A stretch of 64,000 nt of DNA from Antedon mediterranea (GCF_964355755.1 NC_092680.1:5993001-6057000); one strand, 5' to 3'. Positions 21,101 to 29,911 are shown, numbered from the stretch's first letter. Numbers and translations: made by a program. The notes: generated by a model not told the origin, from the letters alone.

Positions 21101-22009
21101 AAGGTGTAATGTCTATATATGGGCACATCACATTGTTTTGTCAGAATGTAAACTGGCATAATTGTACAGTATAAATAATGAAACATGGTTAAAGTAGATT
21201 CTATTTTACCTGGGTGTCATCAAACTCTATACAGTCTTCAGGATCACAATTTTGGAATGTAGCGTTATACATACTGTGACTGACACACTGATGATCACTA
21301 CTGTTGTATGAACATCGTAAGCCTGAAATTAGTTATATATTTATTAAGCTCTGTCTACACTATCAAACTAGTTTGACAAAAATGGTGTCATGTGCACAAA
21401 TAGTGTAGTGATATTCCCAAATATGGAAGTGATATGACATCATCATTGTTAGGGGCACATTACATTTTTTTTTCACAAAAAGTTTGATAGTGTAGACAGA
21501 GCTTTAGTAATATTATTTACCAATATCTATTTATTCTATCAGTTATTCTATCAGTTATTCGAAAAATTTATGACATAAATAATAAAATGATATGCAGTCA
21601 ACTCTGCCTCAATTCGGGACACACCTGATCTGGTCTAAAAAGTCTGGTTTTCCAGAATTTCTCGTTCTAGATAAGTTGTTGGACCCTTCTAAAGGTCTTT
21701 TAGGTACCGTTTATGAATTTCAATCAGGAGCACCTAGGAAATACTTTTGCCAGAAACGATACACTCTAGATCTTTTTACAGTATTTTGAAAATATGAATA
21801 AGTGCAGAAAACATGAAAGTTTTTTTAAAAATAGGGGACCAATTTTTTAGGAACAAACCTGCAGGTATCAGGACTGGGAGAACTTGGCGATCTGTTTGAT
21901 TTAACACGTACACAAAAAACAATACAACTAAAGAGATGATGGCACGCTTCAATGAGGGAATGCTGATGGTTGATTCATCATGGTATTCTCTTGAAGTCTG
22001 AGTCCCCAT
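15085..22009 (-). CDS. Spinster-like major facilitator transporter, complete, ten exons, 514 residues
   Basis: A 12-helix major facilitator carrier resembling Spinster (SPNS) proteins, which move lysophospholipids or sphingosine-1-phosphate in vertebrates and act in late endosomes/lysosomes in flies. The substrate here is unknown. Exons (5' to 3') are 22009-21859, 21322-21210, 18998-18798, 18347-18248, 17801-17629, 17291-17074, 16767-16590, 16223-16134, 15691-15467 and 15180-15085, one frame to TAA. Features: TM1 ending in VLNQTDRQVLPVL (spinster NxxDR motif, about residues 37-47); a Cys-rich luminal loop (residues 51-85); ARVADKTSR, the MFS motif A loop; GIGEATCNPAAYSLIADYF, the second conserved block; YLGGAIGYGLG; a second motif-A-like loop GGYLADRYSTNNRPAK. 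The cytosolic tail of about 60 residues is acidic, then ends in a basic KSKKRRK cluster. Length matches the family (about 500-550). Start at 22009: first ATG of the long frame, with A at -3 and G at +4. It resembles the broader invertebrate/bacterial-type spinster-like group more than vertebrate SPNS1, so no symbol is given. Confidence 0.93.
15467..15691 (-). CDS. Spinster-like transporter exon 9
   Basis: Residues 409-483: VPLILKH, then GMGMGYALMTIV..., TM12 (SYLISALLFFLVGCQM), then an acidic cytosolic tail (TEEIIISDETIRLTYESSEH). Acceptor CATAG, donor GAG|GTTAGT. Confidence 0.92.
16134..16223 (-). CDS. Spinster-like transporter exon 8
   Basis: Residues 379-408: DLFAPSLRAQASAVYIAVGT then IIGGSIGPSL, the TM11 region typical of spinster proteins. 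Acceptor TCACAG, donor TTG|GTAAGC. Confidence 0.95.
16590..16767 (-). CDS. Spinster-like transporter exon 7
   Basis: Residues 319-378: YSTNNRPAKAYVIAVSQIVA continues the loop into TM9. TASYGLLFLAYLTAETWVGC is TM10, ending SAAIVQ. Acceptor TTTCAG, donor CAG|GTGTGT. Confidence 0.95.
17074..17291 (-). CDS. Spinster-like transporter exon 6
   Basis: Residues 247-318 plus two bases: TM7 (TTKAYVILTSAAAIREIGGY), ALGTWLATFYSRRFGQTSVD, and TM8 (VNIGLVVLFGGTTGCLIGGY) ending at LAD(R), the second motif-A-like loop. Acceptor TTTTTAG, donor CAG|GTAAAA. Confidence 0.95.
17629..17801 (-). CDS. Spinster-like transporter exon 5
   Basis: Residues 189-246: GGAIGYGLGALNSVICWRWV, a helix FFSLSILGFLMVLIAAFVL, then a hydrophilic stretch (RETQGES...) of the central loop. 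Acceptor TTATAG, donor AAG|GTATAA. Confidence 0.95.
17914..18200 (+). mobile_element. tRNA-derived SINE family B, copy 1, split by a MITE
   Basis: GAGCTGTAGTTTGGTGGACT at the left is an A-box-like head, with GACCAGGGTCGTAAC downstream. After the MITE (18023-18135) the sequence resumes with GCCTCAAACAAGAC and AAGCATGATAAAG. The unbroken order is seen at 39240-39370. In intron 4 of the spinster-like gene. Confidence 0.65.
18023..18135 (+). mobile_element. MITE family 1, copy 4, nested in a SINE
   Basis: Short copy with AAGCTCAGTCTATACTATC on the left and GATAGTGCAGACAGAGCTT on the right, preceded by TA. The flanks on either side match a continuous tRNA-derived SINE seen again at 39240-39370, so the MITE inserted into that SINE. 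It lies in the GC-AG intron of the spinster gene. Confidence 0.85.
18248..18347 (-). CDS. Spinster-like transporter exon 4 (GC donor)
   Basis: Residues 156-188 plus one base: ATCNPAAYSLIADYFLPLHR then AKALSFYHFGIYLG. The frame requires the exon to end at TTGG followed by GCAAGT, a GC-AG type donor. No GT site keeps the frame with exon 5. Acceptor ATACAG. Confidence 0.92.
18620..18705 (+). mobile_element. tRNA-derived SINE family B, head fragment
   Basis: GAGCTGTAGCTTGGTGGTTA, an A-box-like sequence, then GGTTCAATCCTGACCTAG, a B-box-like sequence. It stops after CTAGGG. In intron 3 of the spinster-like gene. Confidence 0.6.
18798..18998 (-). CDS. Spinster-like transporter exon 3
   Basis: Residues 89-155: TM2 (GILTGVAFTVMYTVAGIPL), the ARVADKTSR loop (MFS motif A), TM3 (VVVLLVGCFFWSLMVFFTGF) and the start of TM4 with SRMMLGIGE. 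Acceptor TTTCCAG, donor GAG|GTAATC. Confidence 0.95.
19330..19533 (-). pseudogene. Gypsy-like gag fragment (coiled-coil part)
   Basis: The minus strand encodes a heptad-rich stretch (LELQMAKMEIDNLN; then, in another frame, EMEQAKEKVDVELELAKLQ, YQIERDNIERERVRR) followed by SLSDAFDASKHIR and a stop. Invertebrate Gypsy-type gag proteins have the same layout: an N-terminal coiled coil, then FDxxKxIR(L/M)VP. The fragment is frameshifted once and cut right after KHIR. The identification is from remembered family pattern. In intron 2 of the spinster-like gene. Confidence 0.45.
19534..19667 (+). mobile_element. tRNA-derived SINE family A, copy 3
   Basis: An AAGTGGTTAAGGTCGC head fragment followed by GTGGTAGAACAAGTCTTCTC, AGAAAGGACTTA and CAGTGTACACATCTGGCT: the same body as copy 1, in plus orientation. 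It abuts the gag-like fragment in intron 2 of the spinster gene. Confidence 0.6.
19695..20900 (-). mobile_element. Non-LTR retrotransposon remnant (LINE), RT C-terminal part
   Basis: A minus-strand frame at 20815-20141, extending upstream to about 20890, encodes the end of a reverse transcriptase: FLGVTIDASLTWKLHINKIS, LYNTLVLPYLSYANLCWAI, LQKRALRICAGES, then an IYDLNKLQVASFMYRLSNNL-type tail and a terminal YFGPKLWTSLSNEL block. The catalytic palm lies upstream and is missing. The 3' end runs to an A-rich AAATAAACGAAATAAACG tail near 19695-19715. The frame is unusually intact, so the insertion is relatively young. In intron 2 of the spinster-like gene. Confidence 0.8.
21065..21150 (+). mobile_element. 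MITE family 1, copy 5 (truncated)
   Basis: Starts AAGCTCTGTCTACACTATC after TT and runs through a TATATGGGCACATCACAT interior. The right terminal repeat is absent. In intron 2 of the spinster gene. Confidence 0.8.
21210..21322 (-). CDS. Spinster-like transporter exon 2
   Basis: Residues 51-88: the first extracytosolic loop, with Cys residues and NSS and NAT sequons (RCSYNSSDHQC, MYNATFQNCDPEDC), ending FDDTQ. Acceptor TTTCAG, donor CAG|GTAAAA. Confidence 0.9.
21346..21504 (+). mobile_element. MITE family 1, copy 6 (best preserved)
   Basis: Both termini are near perfect: AAGCTCTGTCTACACTATC and GATAGTGTAGACAGAGCTT. It is flanked by TTA on the left and TA on the right, which fits a TA target duplication as in Tc1/mariner-type elements. 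It lies in intron 1 of the spinster gene, 23 bp upstream of exon 2 on the minus strand. Confidence 0.9.
21859..22009 (-). CDS. Spinster-like transporter exon 1
   Basis: Residues 1-50 plus one base: a hydrophilic N-terminus, basic SLKRAI, then TM1 (IISLVVLFFVYVL) and the NQTDRQVLPVLIPA motif. Donor CAG|GTTTGT. An upstream AUG with a 9-residue frame precedes it at 22085-22056. Confidence 0.92.
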
Positions 22010-22055
22010 GTTTGTGGTAAGTTGTCAGTGACTTGTAAGGCTGAATGAATGTTTT

Positions 22056-22085
22056 TTAGATGATTGAATCAGCATGCTCTGCCAT
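22056..22085 (-). promoter_or_regulatory. Upstream ORF before the spinster-like start
   Basis: A 9-codon frame (MAEHADSII, stop TAA) begins at an ATG with A at -3 and G at +4, 76 bp upstream of the main ATG. It could lower translation of the main frame if the 5' UTR reaches this far, which is not shown. Confidence 0.35.
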
Positions 22086-22762
22086 CTTCATTTACACTCT
22101 CTGTTGACTTGGATTGGAGGAATCTATCTTATACTGTAATCTAATAAGACAAAGGTAGTAAATGTGAGTAAAAAAGATTGTAAGTTAGAATTCAATATTA
22201 ATTATAAGGAGTTTTTATTTGCGACGTTTCCTGCTAGTGCTGACATACACAATTCCCCTTTTACATAACAATAGATTATGAGTCATTATCACCCATCACA
22301 AGGCCTATTAACCACCCAGCAGTGTTTGTTCTATCTACTACTACTAGAAAGGTCCAGCTATCCTTGCCTAGCTAGAAGGCCTACCTACTTTTTTCTCTCC
22401 TTGTACCTACCATTTTCTTTAATAAAAAGCTGAGCTCCTTCAAGTAGATCAATTTATATAGCATTCAACTTACTCATTGTAATAACATGTTTGCACCTTG
22501 AAGTATTGTAAATAAATGTTCGCTTCGTCCAAAATTGTACAACGCCACCATTTTTTTAGGTTGAGAGTGTTCAGATAAAGGTCACACACTGAATAAATAG
22601 TGGGAGAAATGTCAACAGAAAGTGAACTAGGCCTAGGAGGCCTAGATACTAGGCTAGGCCTATCTATTATTAATAAATAGGTACAAATCAACTAAGATTA
22701 GATTCTATACTGTATTACTGTATTGATATTTAAAATCGAAAATGTACAATGTACTAAAAAAC

Positions 22763-22768
22763 TATAAA
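22763..22768 (+). promoter_or_regulatory. Possible TATA box for MCEE
   Basis: TATAAA in the context ACTATAAAATG, 111 bp upstream of the MCEE start codon and in the right orientation. It is weak evidence in AT-rich DNA. Confidence 0.25.
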
Positions 22769-22878
22769 ATGACATTGTTGTTTTTCGGGATTTCCCTCTG
22801 CCTCGTTTTCAAAAGTATGATTACGTAATGACATTTTGCTGAGATGAGAAGAGAAACACTCCCACAAACAAACACAAC

Positions 22879-22926
22879 ATGGCGGGCATCTTTAAACGTC
22901 TGCTACAACCAAGTCGAGTGTTAACT
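22879..22926 (+). CDS. MCEE: MCEE exon 1 (mitochondrial presequence)
   Basis: Residues 1-16 (MAGIFKRLLQPSRVLT), an amphipathic, Arg/Lys-bearing targeting sequence. Donor ACT|GTACGT. The ATG context is AACATGG. Confidence 0.85.
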
Positions 22927-25713
22927 GTACGTTATACGTTGTATATTAACAATAGGCTACGTTTCACACATGTTTAGTTATTTAGTGATTCAACATTACT
23001 GTACTTAACTAACCAGAAGAGCGCCAGCACTCTACTACTAGTAGTAGTAGTAGATATGCTAGAGCCTGGCCCTAGGCCCTTAGTTAGGTGAGGGTACCAC
23101 CACCAGCACGTGTTCATGTTTGTGGTGCCATCACACTCACAGCCTAACCAAGGCTAGGCCTAGGCCTAGTAGTTTTTCTTCTCTCGTTTGCTAGGCTTTA
23201 GCCTAGGATATTAAACAATAGGCTCAGGCCTAGTATTCATAAATAGGTACAAATCAACTCAGAATTTGATACCTTCTCGCAACGAGTAATAAACCATCGG
23301 AACAGTTTACCAGCCGACGTCAATTCTGAGACCACTCACTAACACTAACAGTAACACCTTCAAGAATCGCATCGACACAATGTAGTTGATATGGCCATAT
23401 CAACTACAACCCCGGGGTTAAAAAGGCATCGCCTAAACTTTCCCATTATAACTAAACTAAACTGTACTGTGTATTCTCTACTGTACTTTCACACATCAAT
23501 CAGGAATTTCAATAATCAATCTCTCATGCTTAACCCACCCAGCCAGGGCCAATTATGAAATCATTCACCCATTGCTGGCGATAGCGCGCCCAGAATGTCT
23601 CCATCCACATATCATCCGTAAATTGAGCCCATCTCTACACCCCCCCTCCCTCCTTTTTTGAAAGGTGAAAATTGCTTCTACTAATGATTTCTTTGGTACA
23701 CTACTGTACCACCTGTATAATGGTTTGCTATTCTTCTCGATATGTTAATACAGTATATGACACAGTTCCGAGTCCATATTTCCCCCTCCATGTTTATTTG
23801 GTGCTAAATACAGTGACTGGGGTTACCACTTTTTTTTAATCTGAAATTATTTTTAACTACATAGTTTAACCGAGATTTAAGTTATGACTCCATAATGTAT
23901 TTAAATTAGGAATTTGTTGGTTGTAATTATAATAATTATTAAAATCCGGATAAGGATTATAAATTTGGAATGCCTGAGGTATAAGTACATAAAAGTATCT
24001 ATCTCATCAGAGTAATTAACTATCTCATCACAATAATTAAACACTCTTGGTTTTCTCATTAGTGGTGTATTTAAACTAATGTTTACACTGGCTAATGACT
24101 CAACTCTACAATAATTTGTAAATTACCCGCTTCTCGCATTACTCCATTGGTTGGAATGTTAGCCTGATGGCATATTTATCACCTGTATTAGTGCATTCAA
24201 CTTGACAATGACTTTCATCATTGGATTTCACAATGAAGATTATAAGATTTTATTTTTGTAAAAATAAATATTAAAGTTTTTTTATTATTATTAAAGATAA
24301 TTTTCCCCCTGAAAAAATAATTCTTAAACATTTTTTGTTGAATATTATTCCATTTTAATGTAACATAATAGTTATCCACTTTGACCAAAAATTGGATCGA
24401 AAAAAAAATGTATTTAGCTGAAAAAAAATATAACTGAAAGCAAAAAATGGTAAAATTGGCCGCCAGCCAATTGATTTTTGGTGAATTTAACCATTTATTT
24501 TGTCATTTTACAAGTGAAGACATTATTATTTTTTTCGTTTTTTTTCTATGGAAGTGATTAACTTTATTACAACTACAAAATAACATTTCAAAATTAATCT
24601 TCATTTGTCATGTTTTTGGGGGACAATACAATTACATCTTTAATGTTTTTGTTTTATGTTTTGAAAGTTTCCCTGATAATTGAAGTTACAATTAAGATGT
24701 TGTTCTATTGAAATTCTTTATTTGGATGGAAGAATTTTTGATTGAATTGAGTGAGGAAGCACGCCCCAATGTCCCTGCATATGCACAATGAATTAACATG
24801 ACATAACTAGTTGCTTTGTAGGTCCTAGCTTGAAGCGAAAACGAGAGCCCACCATCAATCTATTTATATCCATATTAATCAATAGAAACAAACTTGACAT
24901 TTGTTTTTACAGCTACTACCTACATCTTTGTACAGCAGTTCAACTTCAAGTAGAGCTTGGAAAATTGGACGACTTAACCATGTGGCTATAGCAGTACCTA
25001 ACCTAGGTACGGTAAGGATTGGATGACGTTAGTGTAACACTCTGACCATCAGGTCAACAACCCTTTCTCACTACTCCAACTATTAACAACCCCACACAAA
25101 CAATACGTTACCTTATCATGTTGCTATGTAGCTTTATCTATAGCTATGACATAGGGAATTATATTTCTGACGTCTGCATGATGTTTTACAATATCGAACC
25201 TCCTGTAGATTAATATTAATTTTCTGCACTGTGTTCAATGACAGAAAGTTGTAATTGTGTGACCATCTTAAACTTATTTTTCATTCATCATCAGTTTGAA
25301 TATACTACAGTAGGTTTATTATTGTTTTCCAGAAAAAGCAACAAGCCTGTACAGAGATATTCTTGGTGCTACTGTCAGTGATGCTACGGTAAGTTATTTT
25401 AAAAAACGATTCTCCACTGGTAGTGATGGAGATGTGGGTTGATGAGGATGATGCTGCTATGGATGCCATGAGTGAGGAGGATTATATAGCTGCGATTGGA
25501 AAATAATGAATATAGTCAAGATTGTTTAACACTGTCTTAAAGGTATAACCACATTTTTTTTTCCAGCCGTTACCAGAGCATGGTGTTACAACCGTCTTTG
25601 TGGAACTAGGCAACACAAAATTAGAACTGTTGCATCCGCTTGGTGAGAAGAGTCCTATACAAGGTTTTCTGGATAAGAAACCCAGTGGAGGAATGCACCA
25701 TATATGCATAGAG
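22879..25713 (+). CDS. MCEE: Methylmalonyl-CoA epimerase, mitochondrial, first 115 residues in four exons
   Basis: Interconverts (S)- and (R)-methylmalonyl-CoA in mitochondrial propionyl-CoA catabolism, between propionyl-CoA carboxylase and the B12-dependent mutase. Exons 22879-22926, 24913-25006, 25333-25388 and 25567-25713 join in one frame. Residues 1 to about 33 form a presequence rich in Arg, Ser and Leu with no acidic residue. The vicinal-oxygen-chelate fold follows: GRLNHVAIAVPNLEKATSLY, RDILGATVSDATPLPEHGV, FVELGNTKLELLHPLGEKSP, SGGMHHICIE. Metal-ligand candidates by family pattern are His39, Glu86 and a His of MHHI (110/111). The fourth ligand, a C-terminal Glu, would be in the missing part. 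Human MCEE has 176 residues, so about 60 are absent. The last visible exon ends with a proper donor, so this is an incomplete gene, not a pseudogene. Start: ATG with A at -3 and G at +4. Confidence 0.95.
23148..23240. repeat. Cluster of AGGCCTAG palindromes
   Basis: GGCTAGGCCTAGGCCTAG, CTAGGCTTTAGCCTAGG and CTCAGGCCTAG occur within 90 bp. A similar cluster at 22626-22670 has CTAGGCCTAGGAGGCCTAG. These short self-complementary words are rare elsewhere in the window. Confidence 0.5.
23255..23460 (+). mobile_element. LINE 3'-end remnant (plus strand) in MCEE intron 1
   Basis: RVINHRNSLPADVNSETTH then, after a frameshift, TNSNTFKNRIDTM and a stop at 23383-23385. This is the usual last block of L2/CR1-like reverse transcriptases (WNxLP...FKxRLD). 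The stop is followed by a short 3' UTR-like part with TTGATATGGCCATATCAA. Confidence 0.6.
24295..24440 (+). repeat. Dispersed repeat R3, copy 1
   Basis: TTTTCCCCCTG, TTTTTTGTTGAATAT and TTTGACCAAAAATTGGAT then CGAAAAAAA recur in the same order at 32965-33110. Confidence 0.5.
24913..25006 (+). CDS. MCEE: MCEE exon 2
   Basis: Residues 17-47 plus one base: the rest of the presequence (LLPTSLYSSSTSSRAW) and KIGRLNHVAIAVPNL. The frame of exon 3 requires the donor CTAG|GTACGG at 25007. A stronger-looking GTAAGG 6 bp downstream would break the frame. Confidence 0.92.
25333..25388 (+). CDS. MCEE: MCEE exon 3
   Basis: Residues 48-66: EKATSLYRDILGATVSDAT, matching the EKAxxFYxxxLGAxVSE block of epimerases. 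Acceptor TTTCCAG, donor ACG|GTAAGT. A short exon of 56 bases. Confidence 0.93.
25567..25713 (+). CDS. MCEE: MCEE exon 4
   Basis: Residues 67-115: PLPEHGVTTVFVELGNTKLE, LLHPLGEKSPIQGFL, SGGMHHICIE. Acceptor TTTCCAG, donor GAG|GTCAGT. The following VDxIxAA... segment is not found nearby. Confidence 0.95.
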
Positions 25714-26353
25714 GTCAGTTTTATATTTGTTTTTTTTTCTACATTTCTTCCAAGTCCTTTAGGTTTGCAGTAGCAGATTTAGCTAGAGTGTGTCATCAAA
25801 GAAATATATTTGAGCTTGGCATTTTCAGAAGAGTACATTTAGTATGAATTGACCAGAACTGACCGGATGGTGCCAATAAGAAGTGTTAACAGCTCACAAA
25901 GTGTGCAGTAAGACAACAGGTAAGCTTTAGTCTGCTTGTAAGTTTGTAGACTGTGTCATTGTGGAGGGAGGGTGGGGGGGCAATGAATTTCATATTTTTT
26001 AGTTATATCAATATACTATTGTCAGTTTATTCAGGTAAGCAGTTTATCCAGGTTACTCATAGACTACCAACACCACATTATTTTATAGAATGAATTTATA
26101 ACCAGTTTTTACCCATCTCATAAATATAAAAAGTGATATTTAGCTTTTAAGTTTACTTTAGTCAAGTCAAGTATCATTGTCATTAATTGTTTTAAGAAAA
26201 AACATAGAAATTCTGTTTGCTCTGTTGGCGGAGCACAATATCCACTATATTACTATTTGCATTGACATTCTTATGTATTCTATTGAAACTATGATGGGGT
26301 TTGTAACCCTAGCCATCAGATCAATTGGTGGTCTAGCGGTATGAACACTAGAC

Positions 26354-26420
26354 TAGTGGTGTAGCGGTATGAACACCCGGCTAATGATCTGGTGATTGTA
26401 GGTTCGAGTCCCACCCACTA
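26354..26420 (+). other. tRNA-like sequence (tRNA-Ile-like pseudogene or SINE head)
   Basis: TAGTGGTGTAGCGGTATGAA has the A-box form and GGTTCGAGTCCCACC the B-box form. The ends TAGTGG and CCACTA can pair, and an anticodon-loop-like CTAATGA would give AAT. The anticodon and T stems contain mismatches, and a partial duplicate (GGTGGTCTAGCGGTATGAAC) lies just upstream, so a functional tRNA is unlikely. Confidence 0.45.
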
Positions 26421-28289
26421 ATTACAAATCTTTTTGCGCATGTGTTCTCAATGTATTGAGTATTCTGTACATCAGAGCAAACCGTTTGATATCCTTGTAA
26501 GATTTAACAAAATTACCATATTTGATAATAATAATGTTTTTCATACATTACATACCCTCCCTCCTACACCAAAATACATCCTTCCAAATGTATTACTCAA
26601 ATGATGTTTGCGCTTGTAAATTTGATCTAAAGTGAGATATCTCAATTCTTGATTCATTAGGGACATAATTGAATAAAGAAAGATACACACACTGCATAAT
26701 TAACTGAAAGATCAAATTCACAAATTAAACCTGTTAATTAAACTTTATGCTGAAAGATTAATGCATTGTTTACTTCCGTTATAATGATATTTATTTAGTT
26801 GACACGTAATTTAATTCCCTTTCTCATTTTCAAAAAATTAGCTGTGCCTTAATCGATTCTGAAACCCTTCAAATAAGTGACTATTTTTTACGTTTAAGCC
26901 ACCATAGATTTGTTATTACTTTATTAGTTATTAGGCAGTATTTCAGATGTCTTCTTCTACCAGATTTAATTTATTTTAAATCTTGAAATTGTAACATTAA
27001 GGGTTAATTATCCATGAAAAATTACCAAAGAAAACAGTGGTTTTTTTTATTGTGTACCCAACTGCATAGGTTACCATACCAAAGTGGTATAATTATTTGC
27101 CCAGATTAGTTACCATACTTAACCAGGTTGGTTTGTTGGAAATATTTACCTGTTACATACAACTTACAGTTGAGATATAATTAACTGTTATATTTTATTT
27201 GTTTTACCAACCGACTGAATCTTTTCAAAGAATGGATTCTGCATGAAATGTAAACAGCACCCTCTATATTTTCAGTACATATACACATTCACAGAGATAG
27301 ACATTTTGAATGAATGTGAAGTTTTTAATATCACTTTCATTGTCAGATTGAATTATCTGTAGCATATGCTTATAATTAAATAATTTTTTTTATGCATTTT
27401 AATTCAGGCATTTAGAACATTTGGCACCAACAATTTTAGCAGTAAAGTTGAGTTATTAGGTTTGGGTACCCATTAAGACATCAATGTCTAAATATCCCAT
27501 CTAGAGGATGAACCGTTTAAGAATTATTATGTCTTCTGGCATTACGGTTATCTAATCTCTAAAATTCAATTTTACTTTATTGCAACATTTTATATATTCT
27601 GTATAAATTGTTCATGATATATCATGGAAGGAAGATTTCAATTTCATAAAGTAAGATTTGAAGATTATACTCCAGGTAGTTTCGTTTGTTGTGATTAGAC
27701 TTAGAAAATGATATATCAAGTTTGAATTTCATATGTGGATGTCAAATTAAGTTTAGGATTATTGCTGGGAGTTTGGTGTTTAGTTACTTAAAGATAATTG
27801 GTTGATGAGTTTGCTACAGCTAAAAGCTATCCTTAAGGTTTAATCTGTGATGTTAGTATTATTTTGTATCCAGACTTTCTATAGTCGTTACCTATTGTAC
27901 CATTAATATGAAAACGATACCAAAATACTGTCACTGAGCGCCTTTAGTTATTAAGCTTAGCTGAACTTCCGATATCTCGTAGCTTGTGAGCTTATACGAA
28001 CGATACATTTTTCAAATTCGGTTCCGCAACATTGACTTTGGCAGTATCCAAGCGTCCATGATGGAAAACTAACCGAGTGTGTCTCCCCCGAGGGACAGCT
28101 AGCGTGGATCATGTAAATGTCTATATGACTAAAAGGTAATTTAGTAACAAAAGTACTCGCTCATGTTTCACTGATGTAGTTTATATCATATGTATTACTT
28201 TTTCACATATTTGGCATTCATTAAGGTTGACGCCACCAAGAAACTTATACATAACATTATATATTTTATATTATCATACATTTTATATT

Positions 28290-28400
28290 TTTGTTTTGGC
28301 TCGACGTCGGTGTATTTGTTTATTTATTCTGTCTATCTCTATCTGAATAAAACTTTCAGAGCTAAAACATTGATATCCAAAGTGGTTCAGTATAGAACAT
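28290..28400 (+). repeat. Dispersed repeat R2, copy 2
   Basis: TTTATTTATTCTGTCT, AACTTTCAGAGCTAAAACAT and AAAGTGGTTCAGTATAGAAC are colinear with the copy at 8340-8460. Confidence 0.6.
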
Positions 28401-29169
28401 CAATATTAAATTAAAGAAAATTAAAACATTTTAATTATTAATAATAATAATAACAAAATATTCAGTGAAAATTTGACACAAATATATAAATTAGGCTAAA
28501 ACTAAATATTTTAGCCTTTCATTTGTGTTATTATTAGTACAGTATTTATCAATCATATAATAGAATTCATTTTATTTTATTAAATATATTTTCACTTGTA
28601 ATTTTAAGGAAATTATTTAACTGTATTGCCATTTGTGTCATTACAGAGTTTAAGTGGTTATAGGAATGATATTTTTAATCCTTACAGTACATGGCATCAT
28701 TATCCATAAATATAATTTGACATCAACCAAAGTCATTCTGCTTAAAATAGACCTAATCAGCCTAGCCTTGGCCTTAACAAGACCAAGGACAACGTTATGG
28801 AGTTTCATTTGTGGTAACGAGTATCATCAGTTTTTTTTATATCGACTTTTTCTGACGACATTTTGACTGTTACATATGACTGTGTAAGAACGATTAATAA
28901 ATAATGTTTTTAAAAAGAAAAGTTTTCTCCCAAGGCCTGTGAATTAGTTGTATTTGAAGGCGTGTATTGCAAACACTGTCATCAATTTCAATGAATCACT
29001 TTTTGTAATTGCTAATCACTTAGTCATTACTTTGAGCAAAAGTCAGTTTTTAATATGCTTACTGTATCTTTTACAGTGTTAAAGATTCGTTATTATACTG
29101 GTTTAGAATCTTCTCTGTATTTTCCATACAATCCTCGATTTGATTTCCATGGTTCTTTCAATGGTACCG

Positions 29170-29910
29170 GTATAAAAACACTCCAACTTTCATGGTATCT
29201 TAATCTGGACAAATTGATAACACTCCAACTTCCATGGTATCTTTCTTAATCTGGACAAATTGATAACACTCCAACTTCTATGGTGTCTTTCTTAATCTAG
29301 ACAAATTGATAACACTCCAACTTCCATGTTATCTTTCTTAATCTGGACAAATTGATAACACTCCCACTTCCATGGTATCTTTCTTAATATAGATAAATTG
29401 ATAACACTCCAACTTTCATGGTATCTTTCTTAATCTGTACAAATTGATAACACTCCAACTTCCATGGTATCTTTCTTTATCTGGACAAATTGATAACACT
29501 CCAACTTCCATGGTATCTTTCTTAATCTGGACAAATTGATAACACTCCAACTTCCATGGTATCTTTCTTAATCTGTACAAATTGATAACACTCCAACTTT
29601 CATGGTATCTTTCTTAATCTGGACAAATTGATAACACTCCAACTTCCATGGTATCTTTCTTAATCTGGACAAATTAATAACACTCCAACTTCCATGGTAT
29701 CTTTCTTAATCTAGACAGATTGATAACACTCCAACTTCCATGGTATCTTAATCTGTACAAATTGATAACACTCCAACTTCCATGGTATCTTTCTTAATCT
29801 GGACAAATTGATAACACTCCAACTTCCATGGTATCTTTCTTTATCTAGACAGATTTATAACACCCCAACTTTCATGGTATCTTTCTTAATCTAGACAAAT
29901 TTATAACACT
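29170..29910 (+). repeat. 46-bp tandem array, about 16 units
   Basis: Units of AACACTCCAACTTCCATGG, TATCTTTCTTAATCTGGACA and AATTGAT are repeated head to tail with scattered substitutions. A few units lack the TTTC step. It decays at the right edge into AATTTATAACAC forms. Confidence 0.92.
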
Positions 29911-29911
29911 T

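Larger units (their letters stand above)
22010..22878. promoter_or_regulatory. Head-to-head interval between spinster-like gene and MCEE (shared upstream region)
   Basis: 869 bp separate the two start codons, which face away from each other, so both promoters should lie here. A TATAAA sits at 22763-22768, about 110 bp upstream of the MCEE ATG. Palindromic CTAGGCCTA-type motifs cluster at 22626-22670 and again just inside MCEE intron 1. No other gene fits. Confidence 0.5.
22927..24912. other. MCEE intron 1
   Basis: Holds a LINE remnant (23255-23460), clusters of AGGCCTAG motifs (23148-23240) and AT-rich sequence with a repeat shared with 32965-33110. No other exon seen. Confidence 0.7.
25714..29160. 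other. AT-rich region after the last MCEE exon found
   Basis: Probably MCEE intron 4, if the gene continues. It contains a tRNA-like sequence at 26354-26420 and repeat R2 at 28290-28400. No splice-supported coding segment is recognised. Confidence 0.5.

Noticed and set aside
25009-25014. Use of the GTAAGG donor for MCEE exon 2 as the main site
   Set aside because: It puts exon 3 in a frame that destroys the conserved EKATSLYRDILGA block.
25482-25709. Minus-strand frame over MCEE exon 4
   Set aside because: Antisense shadow of a confirmed exon.
28190-28414. Frame starting near a GTTGAC segment, considered as the next MCEE exon
   Set aside because: Only three residues fit the expected VDxxxAA pattern. 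The rest is AT-rich, and part of it is repeat R2.
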